Source: Paenarthrobacter nicotinovorans
GTDB lineage: Bacteria; Actinomycetota; Actinomycetes; Actinomycetales; Micrococcaceae
Reading direction: 5' to 3'
DNA length: 64,000 nt
NCBI RefSeq assembly: GCF_007670255.1
Contig: NZ_SZVS01000003.1
Location: 186,001-250,000 of the forward strand
Shown one piece after another: positions 47,158 to 55,028 of the stretch. A program made the translations under genes and the position numbers. The notes beneath the pieces are model-generated. The model saw only the letters and a program-made list of their open reading frames with translations. It did no database searches and was not told the origin of the DNA. The stretch's first letter is position 1. Each line of letters begins with the position of its first letter.

Positions 47158-49655
47158 GCCTTGCCGTAAAGGGTGTTGTCCTGCCCGCCTTGAGGCAAAC
47201 CGGACAGCATGTGCGGTCCACCCCCTTCACGGCCGGCATTCTTGTGTTGTTCGTTGCCCTGTCCATCATCTCCGGCAGTTTTGTCACCGGGCCGCCAGAT
47301 GGATGGCTGCGGGTGGCTGGGGTGAGCCTGTCCGGTCTGAAGTCCGGCGACTGGTGGTCCATTTGGACATCGCTGTTCTTTACCACCAACCCTTTGGCCT
47401 ATGTCACCGCCGTGCTGATGATCCTGTTTCTTCTGGGCCTGGCCGAACGGCGCTTCGGCTCCCTGAGGACGGCCGCCGTCTTCTTTGGAAGCCAGTTCGC
47501 CGCAGTCTCGGCATTCCTGTTGGTCACCCAGGTAGCGCAGACGTCCGACGACGGCTGGCTGGCCCGCATGGGCGATACCCGCCTGATTGGGCCGTACGCC
47601 GCCATCCTCTCGACGTGCCTGGCGGCCAGTGCGCTCCTGCCTACGCTGTGGCAACGACGACTGCGCACAGTGGCGTTGTCGGTCTCCCTGCTCTTGCTGC
47701 TGTACGTGGGCCACGCGGAGACAGTGGTGGGCTTTCTTGGGGCATTGATCGGCTTGGCGGCCGGTTGGTGGATGCAAAGCAGCCAGGGTCATCTCCGGCT
47801 GCACAGGTCCACTGGCAGGGAAGTGCGGAACCTGTTGTCCTTAACGATGGCCATCTTCGCGGTTGGTCCCATCGTTACGGCCGCTGCCAAGAGCCCGTCC
47901 GGTCCGCTCGCTTTGCTGCGGGACGTCATCTTGAATCCCATCCCAACGTTGGGCCAGCTGGAGAGCAACTGCGGCGGCAGTATCGATGTCTCATGCCTTG
48001 AAGTCGGACGACAGGGCTACACGGGCCCGTTCGGTCTGGCCCTTGCCGTGGTGCCGGTCGTGCTGCTCTTGATCTGTGCCGACGGAATGCGGAGGGGTCG
48101 TCGCCTTGCCCTGGGGATCGCCATTGGCGTGCAGTTGGTGGTGGTGGCTCTCTCGGCCATTTACCTTGGCCTCTTTGCCAATATCCCGCGGCCGCAGGGT
48201 CGTTCCCACGTGGGGATGATGAACTCGGCCGTGGTACACCTCATTCCGCTGGTGCTGGTTCCTTTGGTCCTGGCAGTACTGCTCTTTGTCTATCGGGGAC
48301 ATTTCCGGGTCGTCTCTTCGGACCGGCTTCGGCGCAGGGTGTTCTGGCTGGTCGGCCTGACGGGCATAGGCCTTGGCGTCGCCTACTGCATTGTCTGGTT
48401 CTCCTCGGGGGGAATGTCGAGGGACGGCGGACTGCTCGGCCTCGCTGCGGAACTTGCACGGCAGTACCTCCCTGTTCCTCTTCCGGGCTCCTACCGGAAG
48501 GTTTTTGCCGAACGCGACGTCCTTGAAGGCTTTCTTTTCTCCTACTCCGGAACGGTGTTCTGGCTGGTGGCGTTGGTTGGCGTATGGATACTTTTCATCC
48601 GCGGGCACCATACCGGTGGCAGGGATCACCAGGCGCGCGATCGTGCCCGCAGCCTGGTGAAGGCCGGGGGCGACTCTTTGTCCTGGATGGCGCTGTGGGA
48701 GCCGAATAAATACTGGTTCGCCCCGGACCATGCCGGGGGAGTGGCCTACCAGCAGCACGGGCACGTGGCATTGACAATGGCGGGTCCTTTTGGGCCGGCG
48801 GACAATCACGTGGCCACAGCAGCCGGTTTCCTTGGGTACTGCTCCGAGCATGCGCTGATTCCGTGTCTGTACTCCTGCACGGATGAGCTGTGGCCAATGC
48901 TGCAGGGGCGGGGCTTCCGCCGCGTGGCTGTTGCCCAGGAGACGCGCCTACGCATCCGCGGCCTGGAGTTCAGGGGCAAGGAATGGCAAAACGTCAGAAC
49001 GTCCCTCAACCGTGCGGCCAAGTTGGGGGTGACGGCCAGGTGGGGTACGTTCTCCGGATTGCCCCACGGGATCCGTGCCCAGATCAGTGAGGTCTCGGAG
49101 GAATGGGCTGCGCAGAAGGAGATTCCCGAGATGGGCTTTACTCTGGGGGGCCTGGACGAACTCGAAGACGATGAAGTGTTGTGCTGTGTAGCAGTGGATG
49201 ATGCCGGCTTTGTCCATGGCGTGACCAGCTGGCTCCCGGTCTTCGAAGACGGCAACGTGGTCAGCTGGACCCTGGACTTCATGCGGCGGCGCGGGGATGC
49301 GTTCCCTGGGGTGATGGAGTTCCTGATCGCCTCGGCTGTTCTTCATCTGCGGGAATCCGTGGAGGTAATCTCGTTGTCGGGTTCGCCGCTGGCCCAGGAG
49401 AAGGGCGAGATCGAACAACAAGCCAAAGGCTTGGCGGGTCTGCTCGATGTCGTAGGCCAGGCGTTGGAACCTGTTTATGGTTTTAGGTCCTTGGCGTCCT
49501 TTAAGTCCCGATTCCAACCCGAGTACCGGACGCTGTACATGTATTACCAGGACCCCCTGCATCTTCCGGCTATGGGCCGCGCTCTCAGCCGCGCTTACCT
49601 CCCCGGGTTGTCAGTTCGTCATTCCGCCAGGCTGCTTCGGACTTTGGTTGGTTGA
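47154..49655 (+). CDS. DUF2156 protein with rhomboid-like membrane domain (aminoacyl-phosphatidylglycerol synthase type)
   Basis: 833 residues from ATG 47154. An N-terminal rhomboid-like membrane region (about 1-200: SGDWWSIWTSLFFTTNP, ERRFGSLRTAAVFFGSQF, GPYAAILSTCLA) is followed by more helices to about 485. A soluble C-terminal DUF2156/MprF-like acyltransferase domain covers about 495-800. It includes FAPDHAGGVAYQQHGHVALTM, FRGKEWQNVRTSLNRA, VSEEWAAQKEIPEMGFTLGG, and MEFLIASAVLHLRE. Such enzymes move an amino acid from a charged tRNA to phosphatidylglycerol or diacylglycerol, reducing surface charge. Which amino acid is not decidable from sequence. Confidence 0.82.
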   Translation: MSLAVKGVVLPALRQTGQHVRSTPFTAGILVLFVALSIISGSFVTGPPDGWLRVAGVSLSGLKSGDWWSIWTSLFFTTNPLAYVTAVLMILFLLGLAERRFGSLRTAAVFFGSQFAAVSAFLLVTQVAQTSDDGWLARMGDTRLIGPYAAILSTCLAASALLPTLWQRRLRTVALSVSLLLLLYVGHAETVVGFLGALIGLAAGWWMQSSQGHLRLHRSTGREVRNLLSLTMAIFAVGPIVTAAAKSPSGPLALLRDVILNPIPTLGQLESNCGGSIDVSCLEVGRQGYTGPFGLALAVVPVVLLLICADGMRRGRRLALGIAIGVQLVVVALSAIYLGLFANIPRPQGRSHVGMMNSAVVHLIPLVLVPLVLAVLLFVYRGHFRVVSSDRLRRRVFWLVGLTGIGLGVAYCIVWFSSGGMSRDGGLLGLAAELARQYLPVPLPGSYRKVFAERDVLEGFLFSYSGTVFWLVALVGVWILFIRGHHTGGRDHQARDRARSLVKAGGDSLSWMALWEPNKYWFAPDHAGGVAYQQHGHVALTMAGPFGPADNHVATAAGFLGYCSEHALIPCLYSCTDELWPMLQGRGFRRVAVAQETRLRIRGLEFRGKEWQNVRTSLNRAAKLGVTARWGTFSGLPHGIRAQISEVSEEWAAQKEIPEMGFTLGGLDELEDDEVLCCVAVDDAGFVHGVTSWLPVFEDGNVVSWTLDFMRRRGDAFPGVMEFLIASAVLHLRESVEVISLSGSPLAQEKGEIEQQAKGLAGLLDVVGQALEPVYGFRSLASFKSRFQPEYRTLYMYYQDPLHLPAMGRALSRAYLPGLSVRHSARLLRTLVG

Positions 49656-49751
49656 ATTGTCAATGCTTTTACGAGCATGCATTTCTTCACGTTTAGTAAC
49701 AGTCACAATCTGAATATGACAGAACAGCCGGCATAAACGATCTTGTCTGCC

Positions 49752-49797
49752 TTAAACAGCTTGGCCCCGGCTCGGAAGCCGGGGCCAAGCTGTTTAA
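49752..49797. terminator. Bidirectional terminator between the DUF2156 gene and csp
   Basis: Two 21-bp arms (49752-49772 and 49777-49797) match perfectly around a 4-base CGGA loop, with TTAAA/TTTAA at the base. It lies between the ends of convergent genes and can serve both. Confidence 0.9.
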
Positions 49798-49806
49798 CGG
49801 GTAAGA

Positions 49807-50010
49807 CTAGACGACGGTAACGCCGGTGGCCTGGGGGCCCTTGGCGCCCTGGCCGATCTCGAACTGAACGCGCTGGTTCTCATCGAGGGTCTTGAAGCCA
49901 CCGGTCTGGATCTCGGAGTAGTGAACGAAGACGTCCCCATCCGAGTCGTCCGGGGTAATGAAGCCGAAGCCCTTTTCAGCGTTGAACCACTTTACGGTTC
50001 CCAGTGCCAT
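49807..50010 (-). CDS. cspA: Cold-shock protein (CspA family)
   Basis: 67 residues with RNP-1 KGFGFITPD and RNP-2 DVFVHYSEI in the single OB fold, opening [12 protein letters not shown]. It binds single-stranded RNA/DNA as an RNA chaperone. GAGGAG lies seven bases before the ATG. A leader of more than 100 bases with a hairpin precedes it. Confidence 0.97.
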   Translation of the reverse strand: MALGTVKWFNAEKGFGFITPDDSDGDVFVHYSEIQTGGFKTLDENQRVQFEIGQGAKGPQATGVTVV

Positions 50011-50125
50011 GTATATCTCCTCATTATGGAACTTCAGTCCGATACACTTCGTACCGGCCTTGTTACTCCGCGAGAAGACCTGAATTTCCTTCCAGGAGAC
50101 CTGGCTGGATTCGCAGGAGCTTCAC

Positions 50126-50147
50126 GCTCGCAACTCGTCTTGCGAGC
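50126..50147 (-). promoter_or_regulatory. Hairpin in the csp 5' leader
   Basis: GCTCGCAA (50126-50133) pairs with TTGCGAGC (50140-50147) around six bases, 116 bases upstream of the csp start codon. A TTGACC -35-like element (minus strand, 50202-50207) lies further upstream, without a clear -10. Long structured leaders are typical of cold-shock mRNAs. Confidence 0.45.
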
Positions 50148-50284
50148 ATGAAAACCACCTACACAAAGACTGCTACAACACTTTCATGTGCTCTGCCGGA
50201 GGTCAACGGTGTTTTGGGCAATTCGAGAAAAATTTAGGTAAAAAGAAGGTAACGCGGCGCTGCCCCAATTGCGCAAGTGCATGC

Positions 50285-51532
50285 CTAGGAGAGCCATTGC
50301 CCATTGCGCATCACGCCGGTGAGCTCGAGGTCTTCATTGGTTAGGACGACGTCGGCGCGCAGTCCGCGTCGCAACCCGCCTATTTCATCGGAAAGGCCAA
50401 GAACGGCGGCGGGAACCGCGGTTGCCGAACAAACGACGTCAGGAAGCGCGACGCCGGCAGCTACCGTTTTGCGGACAACGTCCAGGAGGGTGTCGGTACC
50501 GCCTGCGATCGATCCCGTGGCATCCAGCGTGGCTACGCCATTGCTGACGGTCACGGGAGAAGGACCGAGCATGTAGTTGCCGTCAGACAAGCCCGCCGCG
50601 GCCATGGAATCGGTCACCAGGACGATGTTGCCCGCTCCAACCAACTGGAAGACGGTGGCGACCGTGCTGGGTGCCAGATGGGTCCCATCCGCGATGAGTT
50701 CCACTACCGCTTTGCCTTCTTGCGCCATGCGCAAGCAGGCGGCGACCGGCCCGGGCGCGCGGTGGTGCATCGGAGGCATCCCATTGAAAAGGTGCGTGAC
50801 CGTCGGAAGCGAGCTCACGCCGTCGAACCCTGCTGACTCAAGTCCTTCGCGAGCGGCAGCCAGCGACGCGGCTGCCGTGGCGTCGTCGCAATCGGTGTGG
50901 CCCAACGAGGGCGTCACGCCGTGGGAGGTCATGAGGTCCACCAGGGCAGCGGCGCCCGGGAGTTCGGGCGCGTACGTCATGGTGGCCAGTTTGCCCCCGG
51001 CGGCGCCGACCAATTCGGTCATGAGGTCCAGGTCCGGCTCAAGCAGGTACTCCGGATTCTGGGCCCCGCAGCGGGCATGGGAGAGGAAAGGTCCCTCAAG
51101 ATGGATTCCGGCTACGAGTCCCTCCTCCGCCAGCTTCACGTAAAGCTCTATGCCCCGGAGGAGGTCTTCCCGGGGAGCGGTGACCATGCTGGCGAGGAAG
51201 GTGGTGGTTCCGGAGCGGTGCAGGAACTCGACCGCCTTGCGCGCGGATGTCTCTTCACCGCCCGGGAAATCGCCTCCATTGCCGCCGTGGCAGTGCACGT
51301 CGACCAGCCCCGGGATCAAGTAGCTCCCGCTCGGCACGCCAAGACGGATCGCCCCCTCGAAGCCGTCGAAAGCTTCGGGGTCGAAGTCGTCGGCCGGACC
51401 CGCGTAGGCAATCCGGTCGCCGTCGATGGCCAGCAGGCCATCCTCCACCACCTCGCCGTCGCTGACAAGCGTTCCTTTGATGATCTGATGGCTCGGCGCG
51501 GACGAGGAAGCGAAACGGGTTGGGGCAGTCAT
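50285..51532 (-). CDS. nagA: N-acetylglucosamine-6-phosphate deacetylase
   Basis: 415 residues. Amidohydrolase metal motif VDVHCHGGNGGDFPGG, HLEGPFLSHARCGAQ, LGHTDCDDATAAA, THLFNGMPPMHHRAPG, and the late VTDSMAAAGLSDG with the catalytic Asp. It deacetylates GlcNAc-6-P to GlcN-6-P, the substrate of nagB at 61456. TAGAAT (51539-51544) is six bases before the ATG, so it appears leaderless. Confidence 0.94.
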   Translation of the reverse strand: MTAPTRFASSSAPSHQIIKGTLVSDGEVVEDGLLAIDGDRIAYAGPADDFDPEAFDGFEGAIRLGVPSGSYLIPGLVDVHCHGGNGGDFPGGEETSARKAVEFLHRSGTTTFLASMVTAPREDLLRGIELYVKLAEEGLVAGIHLEGPFLSHARCGAQNPEYLLEPDLDLMTELVGAAGGKLATMTYAPELPGAAALVDLMTSHGVTPSLGHTDCDDATAAASLAAAREGLESAGFDGVSSLPTVTHLFNGMPPMHHRAPGPVAACLRMAQEGKAVVELIADGTHLAPSTVATVFQLVGAGNIVLVTDSMAAAGLSDGNYMLGPSPVTVSNGVATLDATGSIAGGTDTLLDVVRKTVAAGVALPDVVCSATAVPAAVLGLSDEIGGLRRGLRADVVLTNEDLELTGVMRNGQWLS

Positions 51533-51575
51533 GTTTTGATTCTAGTGGCCTGCGGCACACTGGCCGCCGGTGGCC

Positions 51576-52271
51576 TCAGAAGAGGCGGGACTCGCTGTCA
51601 TCCACTCCACGCATGGCGTCATAATCCAGGGTGACGCAATCGATTCCGCGGTCATTTGCCAGGACTTTGGCCTGGGGCTTGATCTGCTGCGCCGCGAAAA
51701 TGCCCCGGACGGGCGCAAGCAGGGGGTCGCGGTTGAGCAACTCCAGGTAGCGGGTCAATTGTTCAACGCCGTCGATGTCACCACGGCGCTTGAGTTCGAC
51801 GGCGACGGTGGCACCGTTGGCGTCGCGGGCCAGGATGTCCACGGGGCCGATGGCCGTGAAGTACTCGCGGCGGATCAGGGAGTAGCCCGCTCCCAGGGTC
51901 TCGATTTGCTCGGCCAGGAGGCGCTGAAGGTCCGCTTCCACTCCATCCTTGATCAGTCCGGGGTCGACGCCGAGATCATGGGAGGTGTCGTGGAGTTGTT
52001 CGTAGATGTTGATGATGAGGCGGTCATCGGTTTTGGCCGACTGCACTGTCCACTGTTCCACCACGCCCTCTTCGACCTCGGTCTCCTCCGGGGTGGTCAC
52101 CCGCAAGGTCGCGGGCGGGCTCATCCAGTTCAACGGCTTGTAGGAGCCGCCGTCGGAGTGCACCAGCACCGAGCCGTCCGCTTTGACCAGCAGCAGCCTG
52201 GTGGCGAGGGGGAGGTGGGCCTTGAGGCGGCCAACATAATCAACAGAACAACGGGCTATCACGAGTCGCAC
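51576..52271 (-). CDS. nucS: Mismatch-specific endonuclease NucS
   Basis: 231 residues from a GTG at 52271 ([16 protein letters not shown]), the family length. An N-terminal DNA-binding beta domain (about 1-95) is followed by a PD-(D/E)XK nuclease domain. Its catalytic residues are D145 in GPVDILARD, and E159 and K161 in [16 protein letters not shown] precedes them. The protein ends SRLF, resembling the clamp-binding tail of actinobacterial NucS. It replaces MutS/MutL in non-canonical mismatch repair. TAATGT seven bases before the GTG and no Shine-Dalgarno sequence suggest a leaderless mRNA. A longer open frame to 52631 runs over the divergent gene and is not used. Confidence 0.93.
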   Translation of the reverse strand: MRLVIARCSVDYVGRLKAHLPLATRLLLVKADGSVLVHSDGGSYKPLNWMSPPATLRVTTPEETEVEEGVVEQWTVQSAKTDDRLIINIYEQLHDTSHDLGVDPGLIKDGVEADLQRLLAEQIETLGAGYSLIRREYFTAIGPVDILARDANGATVAVELKRRGDIDGVEQLTRYLELLNRDPLLAPVRGIFAAQQIKPQAKVLANDRGIDCVTLDYDAMRGVDDSESRLF

Positions 52272-52320
52272 CCGCCCCACATTACCTTCTGGGGCCGGTG
52301 GTTTGGGGCAGAATGGAGGT

Positions 52321-52665
52321 ATGCCCCGCTCCAACCGACCTCGCCGCAATGCATCCGGCGCACGCTCTGGCAACGCTGGAGGCAAGTGGAGCGAACCGGT
52401 GCCCGAGCTCGACCTGGAGCGGGCCCGCGCAGGAATTGCCCGCCGGGAGAGCGCTCCGGACGGCGACTGGATGGTCCGGACCATGACGGCCAAGAAGGCC
52501 GAGAAACAATACATTTGCCCGGGTTGTTCGACGGCCATCCTGCCCGGTATCGCGCATCTGGTGGTGTGGTCCGACAACCACCTGTTTGGGCCGGCTGCCG
52601 GCTTGGCCGAGCGTCGCCATTGGCACACCAACTGCTGGACATCGCGGACGTACCGGTACCGCTGA
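52321..52665 (+). CDS. Small zinc-ribbon-like protein of unknown function
   Basis: 114 residues. A basic, disordered N-terminus (about 1-45) is followed by a compact Cys/His domain: C66 and C69 in ICPGCST, H79, then H102 and C105 in HWHTNCW. It probably binds one zinc. I know of no function; annotated relatives in Actinobacteria carry an unreliable ATP/GTP-binding label, and no P-loop is present. It is divergent from nucS with only 49 bases between. CAGAAT lies six bases before the ATG. The GGAGGT touching the ATG is too close to act as a ribosome site. Confidence 0.75.
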   Translation: MPRSNRPRRNASGARSGNAGGKWSEPVPELDLERARAGIARRESAPDGDWMVRTMTAKKAEKQYICPGCSTAILPGIAHLVVWSDNHLFGPAAGLAERRHWHTNCWTSRTYRYR

Positions 52666-52684
52666 AGCGCTTAGGCTAGGAAGC

Positions 52685-53479
52685 ATGACTTTCGACCCCG
52701 CCTCGTTCGTTTTCATCCCACAGGACGCGCCCTCGGAGATCCGTGCCTCAACGGTGCTCCCGGCCAAACGCGAGAATGTGGAGATCACCACGGAGGACGG
52801 CAAAGTCCTGGTGGGCGAGCTTGCGCTTCCCGAGTCGGGTGAGGTCACGGCAACCCTGATCACCCTTCATCCCCTGCCGACCCATGGCGGATTCATGGAC
52901 TCCCACGTGTACCGGAAGGCGTCCTACAGACTCCCCGCACTCTCCGGCGTCGCCGTCCTTCGCTTTAATACCAGGGGCACGTCGTCTCCTCGGGGGACCA
53001 GCGATGGGCACTTCGAAGAGGGCATCGGTGAGCGCTACGACGTCGAGGCGGCCGTTCGGTTCGCTGTTGATCGGGGCCTGCCCAACCGCTGGCTGGTGGG
53101 ATGGTCTTTCGGAACGGAACTTGCGTTGATGTATGGCGCCGTGGAGCCTGTGGCCAGCCAGATTGAAGGAGCAATTCTCCTGTCTCCGCCGCTGCACCGG
53201 GCCACGGATGTCCATCTCAAGGAATGGGCCGCCTCCGGCAAGCCGCTGACGGTTTTGGTGCCCGAACACGACGATTACCTGCAGCCGGAGGAAGCGGCCC
53301 AGCGGTTCAGCCTGGTCCCGCAGGCCCGGCTCGTCGGCGTCGACGGCGCGAAGCACCTGTGGGTGGGGGAGAAGTACGCTGCGCGGGTCCTGGACGAAAT
53401 CGTCGACGACGTAACTTCCGCGGGTGCCGGCGTCGACGGCCTGCCGCGCCAGTGGGCGGGGCCGGTAGCGGGTGCCTGA
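52685..53479 (+). CDS. Alpha/beta-hydrolase (short CocE/YtqA-like)
   Basis: 264 residues from ATG 52685. A beta-rich opening is followed by TLITLHPLPTHGGFMDSHVYR, the strand VAVLRFNTRGTSSPRGTSDG, the nucleophile elbow GWSFGTELALMYG, VLVPEHDDYLQPEEA (acid), and GAKHLWVGE (His). The fold and the GTSSPRGTSDGHFE loop resemble small serine hydrolases of unknown substrate. TAGGCT lies seven bases before the ATG (52672-52677), so it too looks leaderless. Confidence 0.82.
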   Translation: MTFDPASFVFIPQDAPSEIRASTVLPAKRENVEITTEDGKVLVGELALPESGEVTATLITLHPLPTHGGFMDSHVYRKASYRLPALSGVAVLRFNTRGTSSPRGTSDGHFEEGIGERYDVEAAVRFAVDRGLPNRWLVGWSFGTELALMYGAVEPVASQIEGAILLSPPLHRATDVHLKEWAASGKPLTVLVPEHDDYLQPEEAAQRFSLVPQARLVGVDGAKHLWVGEKYAARVLDEIVDDVTSAGAGVDGLPRQWAGPVAGA

Positions 53480-53506
53480 CCCGCCCCTAGGGAGGGGGAG
53501 GGCCGG

Positions 53507-54832
53507 TCAGTGCCTGTCTTGCCGGACGATGAAGACTTCCTTGATCAGCAACATGATGGCTGCGGCGGTCGGAATGGCAATGAGCGCCCCCAGCACGCCC
53601 AGGAGGCTGCCGCCGGCAATGACGGAGATGACCGCAACCGCGCCGGGTACAGCCACGGCACGTTGCATGATGCGCGGCGAGATGAAGTAGGCCTCGAATT
53701 GGAGGTAGGCGAAGTACGCGATCGCGTAGATGACGGCGGTCTGCCAGCCTGCTGTGAGGGCCACCAGGATGACCACCACTGCCGCGATCATCCCGCCTAC
53801 CAGGGGAATGAACGCGAGCAGGGCCACCACGAAGGCCAGCAGGACGCTGAACGGTATGCCGAGGATGGTCATGACGATGAAGGCGAAGACCGCGTTCAGC
53901 AGGGCCACGCACGCCTGGCCGATCACGTAGTTGCCCACGGAGTCGGTGATGGCCTCGGACAGGGCTTCAACCCTGGGGCGGCGTGATCGGGGAGCGAGAC
54001 GGTACGCCCACTTCTTCATCGAAGGCAGCGCTGCCAGGAAGTAGAGACTCAGGACAAGGACGATCAGGGATCCGAACAGCCCGTTGGCAACGGTGGAGCC
54101 GAATCCGACAACTCCGCCAAAGATGCCGCCCATGGTTTCGGGATCCTTGACGAACTTATCCAGTTCCGTGGTGATCCGGTCCCGGACGCCGAATTGGCTG
54201 TCCACGGTGCGGAAGAAGTCCGAGTCGAGGAAGTTGCGGATCCAGTCCGGAGCTTGCCGAACGATCTCCGAGACCTGTTCAACGATGGTGGGAATGAGGG
54301 TTGCGAAGAAGCCAGCCACCGCCAGCACCAGAGCGGAAACGGAAATCAAGATGCCTGCCGGCCGCGGGACCCTGTGGGCCTCAAGCCAGCGGACCACAGG
54401 ATCAAGTCCAAGGGCAATGAAAAGGGCCGCCACGATCCACAGGATCAGCTGGGTGGTGTTGCTGGCAATGTAGAACACGGCCAGGGCCATTCCCACGCCG
54501 GCCGTTCCCATGAAGCCGACATAAAGGGGGTGCTGCGATGACATCCGGGGACCGGGAGCCCCAAAGCCGTGATCGTCCTCGGGACTGGAGCCATCCCGAC
54601 CGCCGTCGCTGTCGTCCTCCGGCGGCATCTCAAAGCGGACGCGGTTGCGGGCCCCTGGAATGGGTTGCCTGAGGCGGCGGCTGATGGCGGCAAGACGTCC
54701 GGTCCGGACTGGTACAGCGGCGGCAGACCCTTCGGACGAGGCATCCACCGCGTCCGAACCGGCAGCTGACCCTGGCTCATCGACGGGACGGGACTCCATG
54801 TGGTCTTTCACGGGGTTGTACAGCCTTTTCAT
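53507..54832 (-). CDS. AI-2E family transporter (PerM/TqsA-like permease)
   Basis: 441 residues. A ~100-residue acidic, disordered N-terminus is followed by the eight-helix AI-2E transporter domain (about 105-435). Family stretches include FIALGLDPVVRWLEAHRVPRP and the C-terminal GGSLLGVLGALIAIPTAAAI. An amphipathic insert lies between helices 3 and 4 (VEQVSEIVRQAPDWIRNFL). Members export small solutes or sodium/protons, and quorum-signal transport is only one case. An ATG at 54799 is an alternative start. Confidence 0.88.
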   Translation of the reverse strand: MKRLYNPVKDHMESRPVDEPGSAAGSDAVDASSEGSAAAVPVRTGRLAAISRRLRQPIPGARNRVRFEMPPEDDSDGGRDGSSPEDDHGFGAPGPRMSSQHPLYVGFMGTAGVGMALAVFYIASNTTQLILWIVAALFIALGLDPVVRWLEAHRVPRPAGILISVSALVLAVAGFFATLIPTIVEQVSEIVRQAPDWIRNFLDSDFFRTVDSQFGVRDRITTELDKFVKDPETMGGIFGGVVGFGSTVANGLFGSLIVLVLSLYFLAALPSMKKWAYRLAPRSRRPRVEALSEAITDSVGNYVIGQACVALLNAVFAFIVMTILGIPFSVLLAFVVALLAFIPLVGGMIAAVVVILVALTAGWQTAVIYAIAYFAYLQFEAYFISPRIMQRAVAVPGAVAVISVIAGGSLLGVLGALIAIPTAAAIMLLIKEVFIVRQDRH

Positions 54833-55028
54833 TGGTGGTGCAGGGTCAATTCAGGCTAGTTACTGCCCGGATATCATGATCATCGCCACACTATCAGGAG
54901 CATGGAATCGGGCTGCGGCGGCGCCACGGCAGGGTTTTCGGGGTGTCGCCGGCGTCACGCCGATCTGACTCCTTGATAACAAAACGGTTACCCTTGAAGT
55001 TCAACGACCGCTGATGATAGGTGATCCT

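Noticed and set aside
52311..52320. GGAGGT as a Shine-Dalgarno sequence for the gene at 52321
   Set aside because: It touches the start codon, too close to function; the spacing of CAGAAT suggests a leaderless start.
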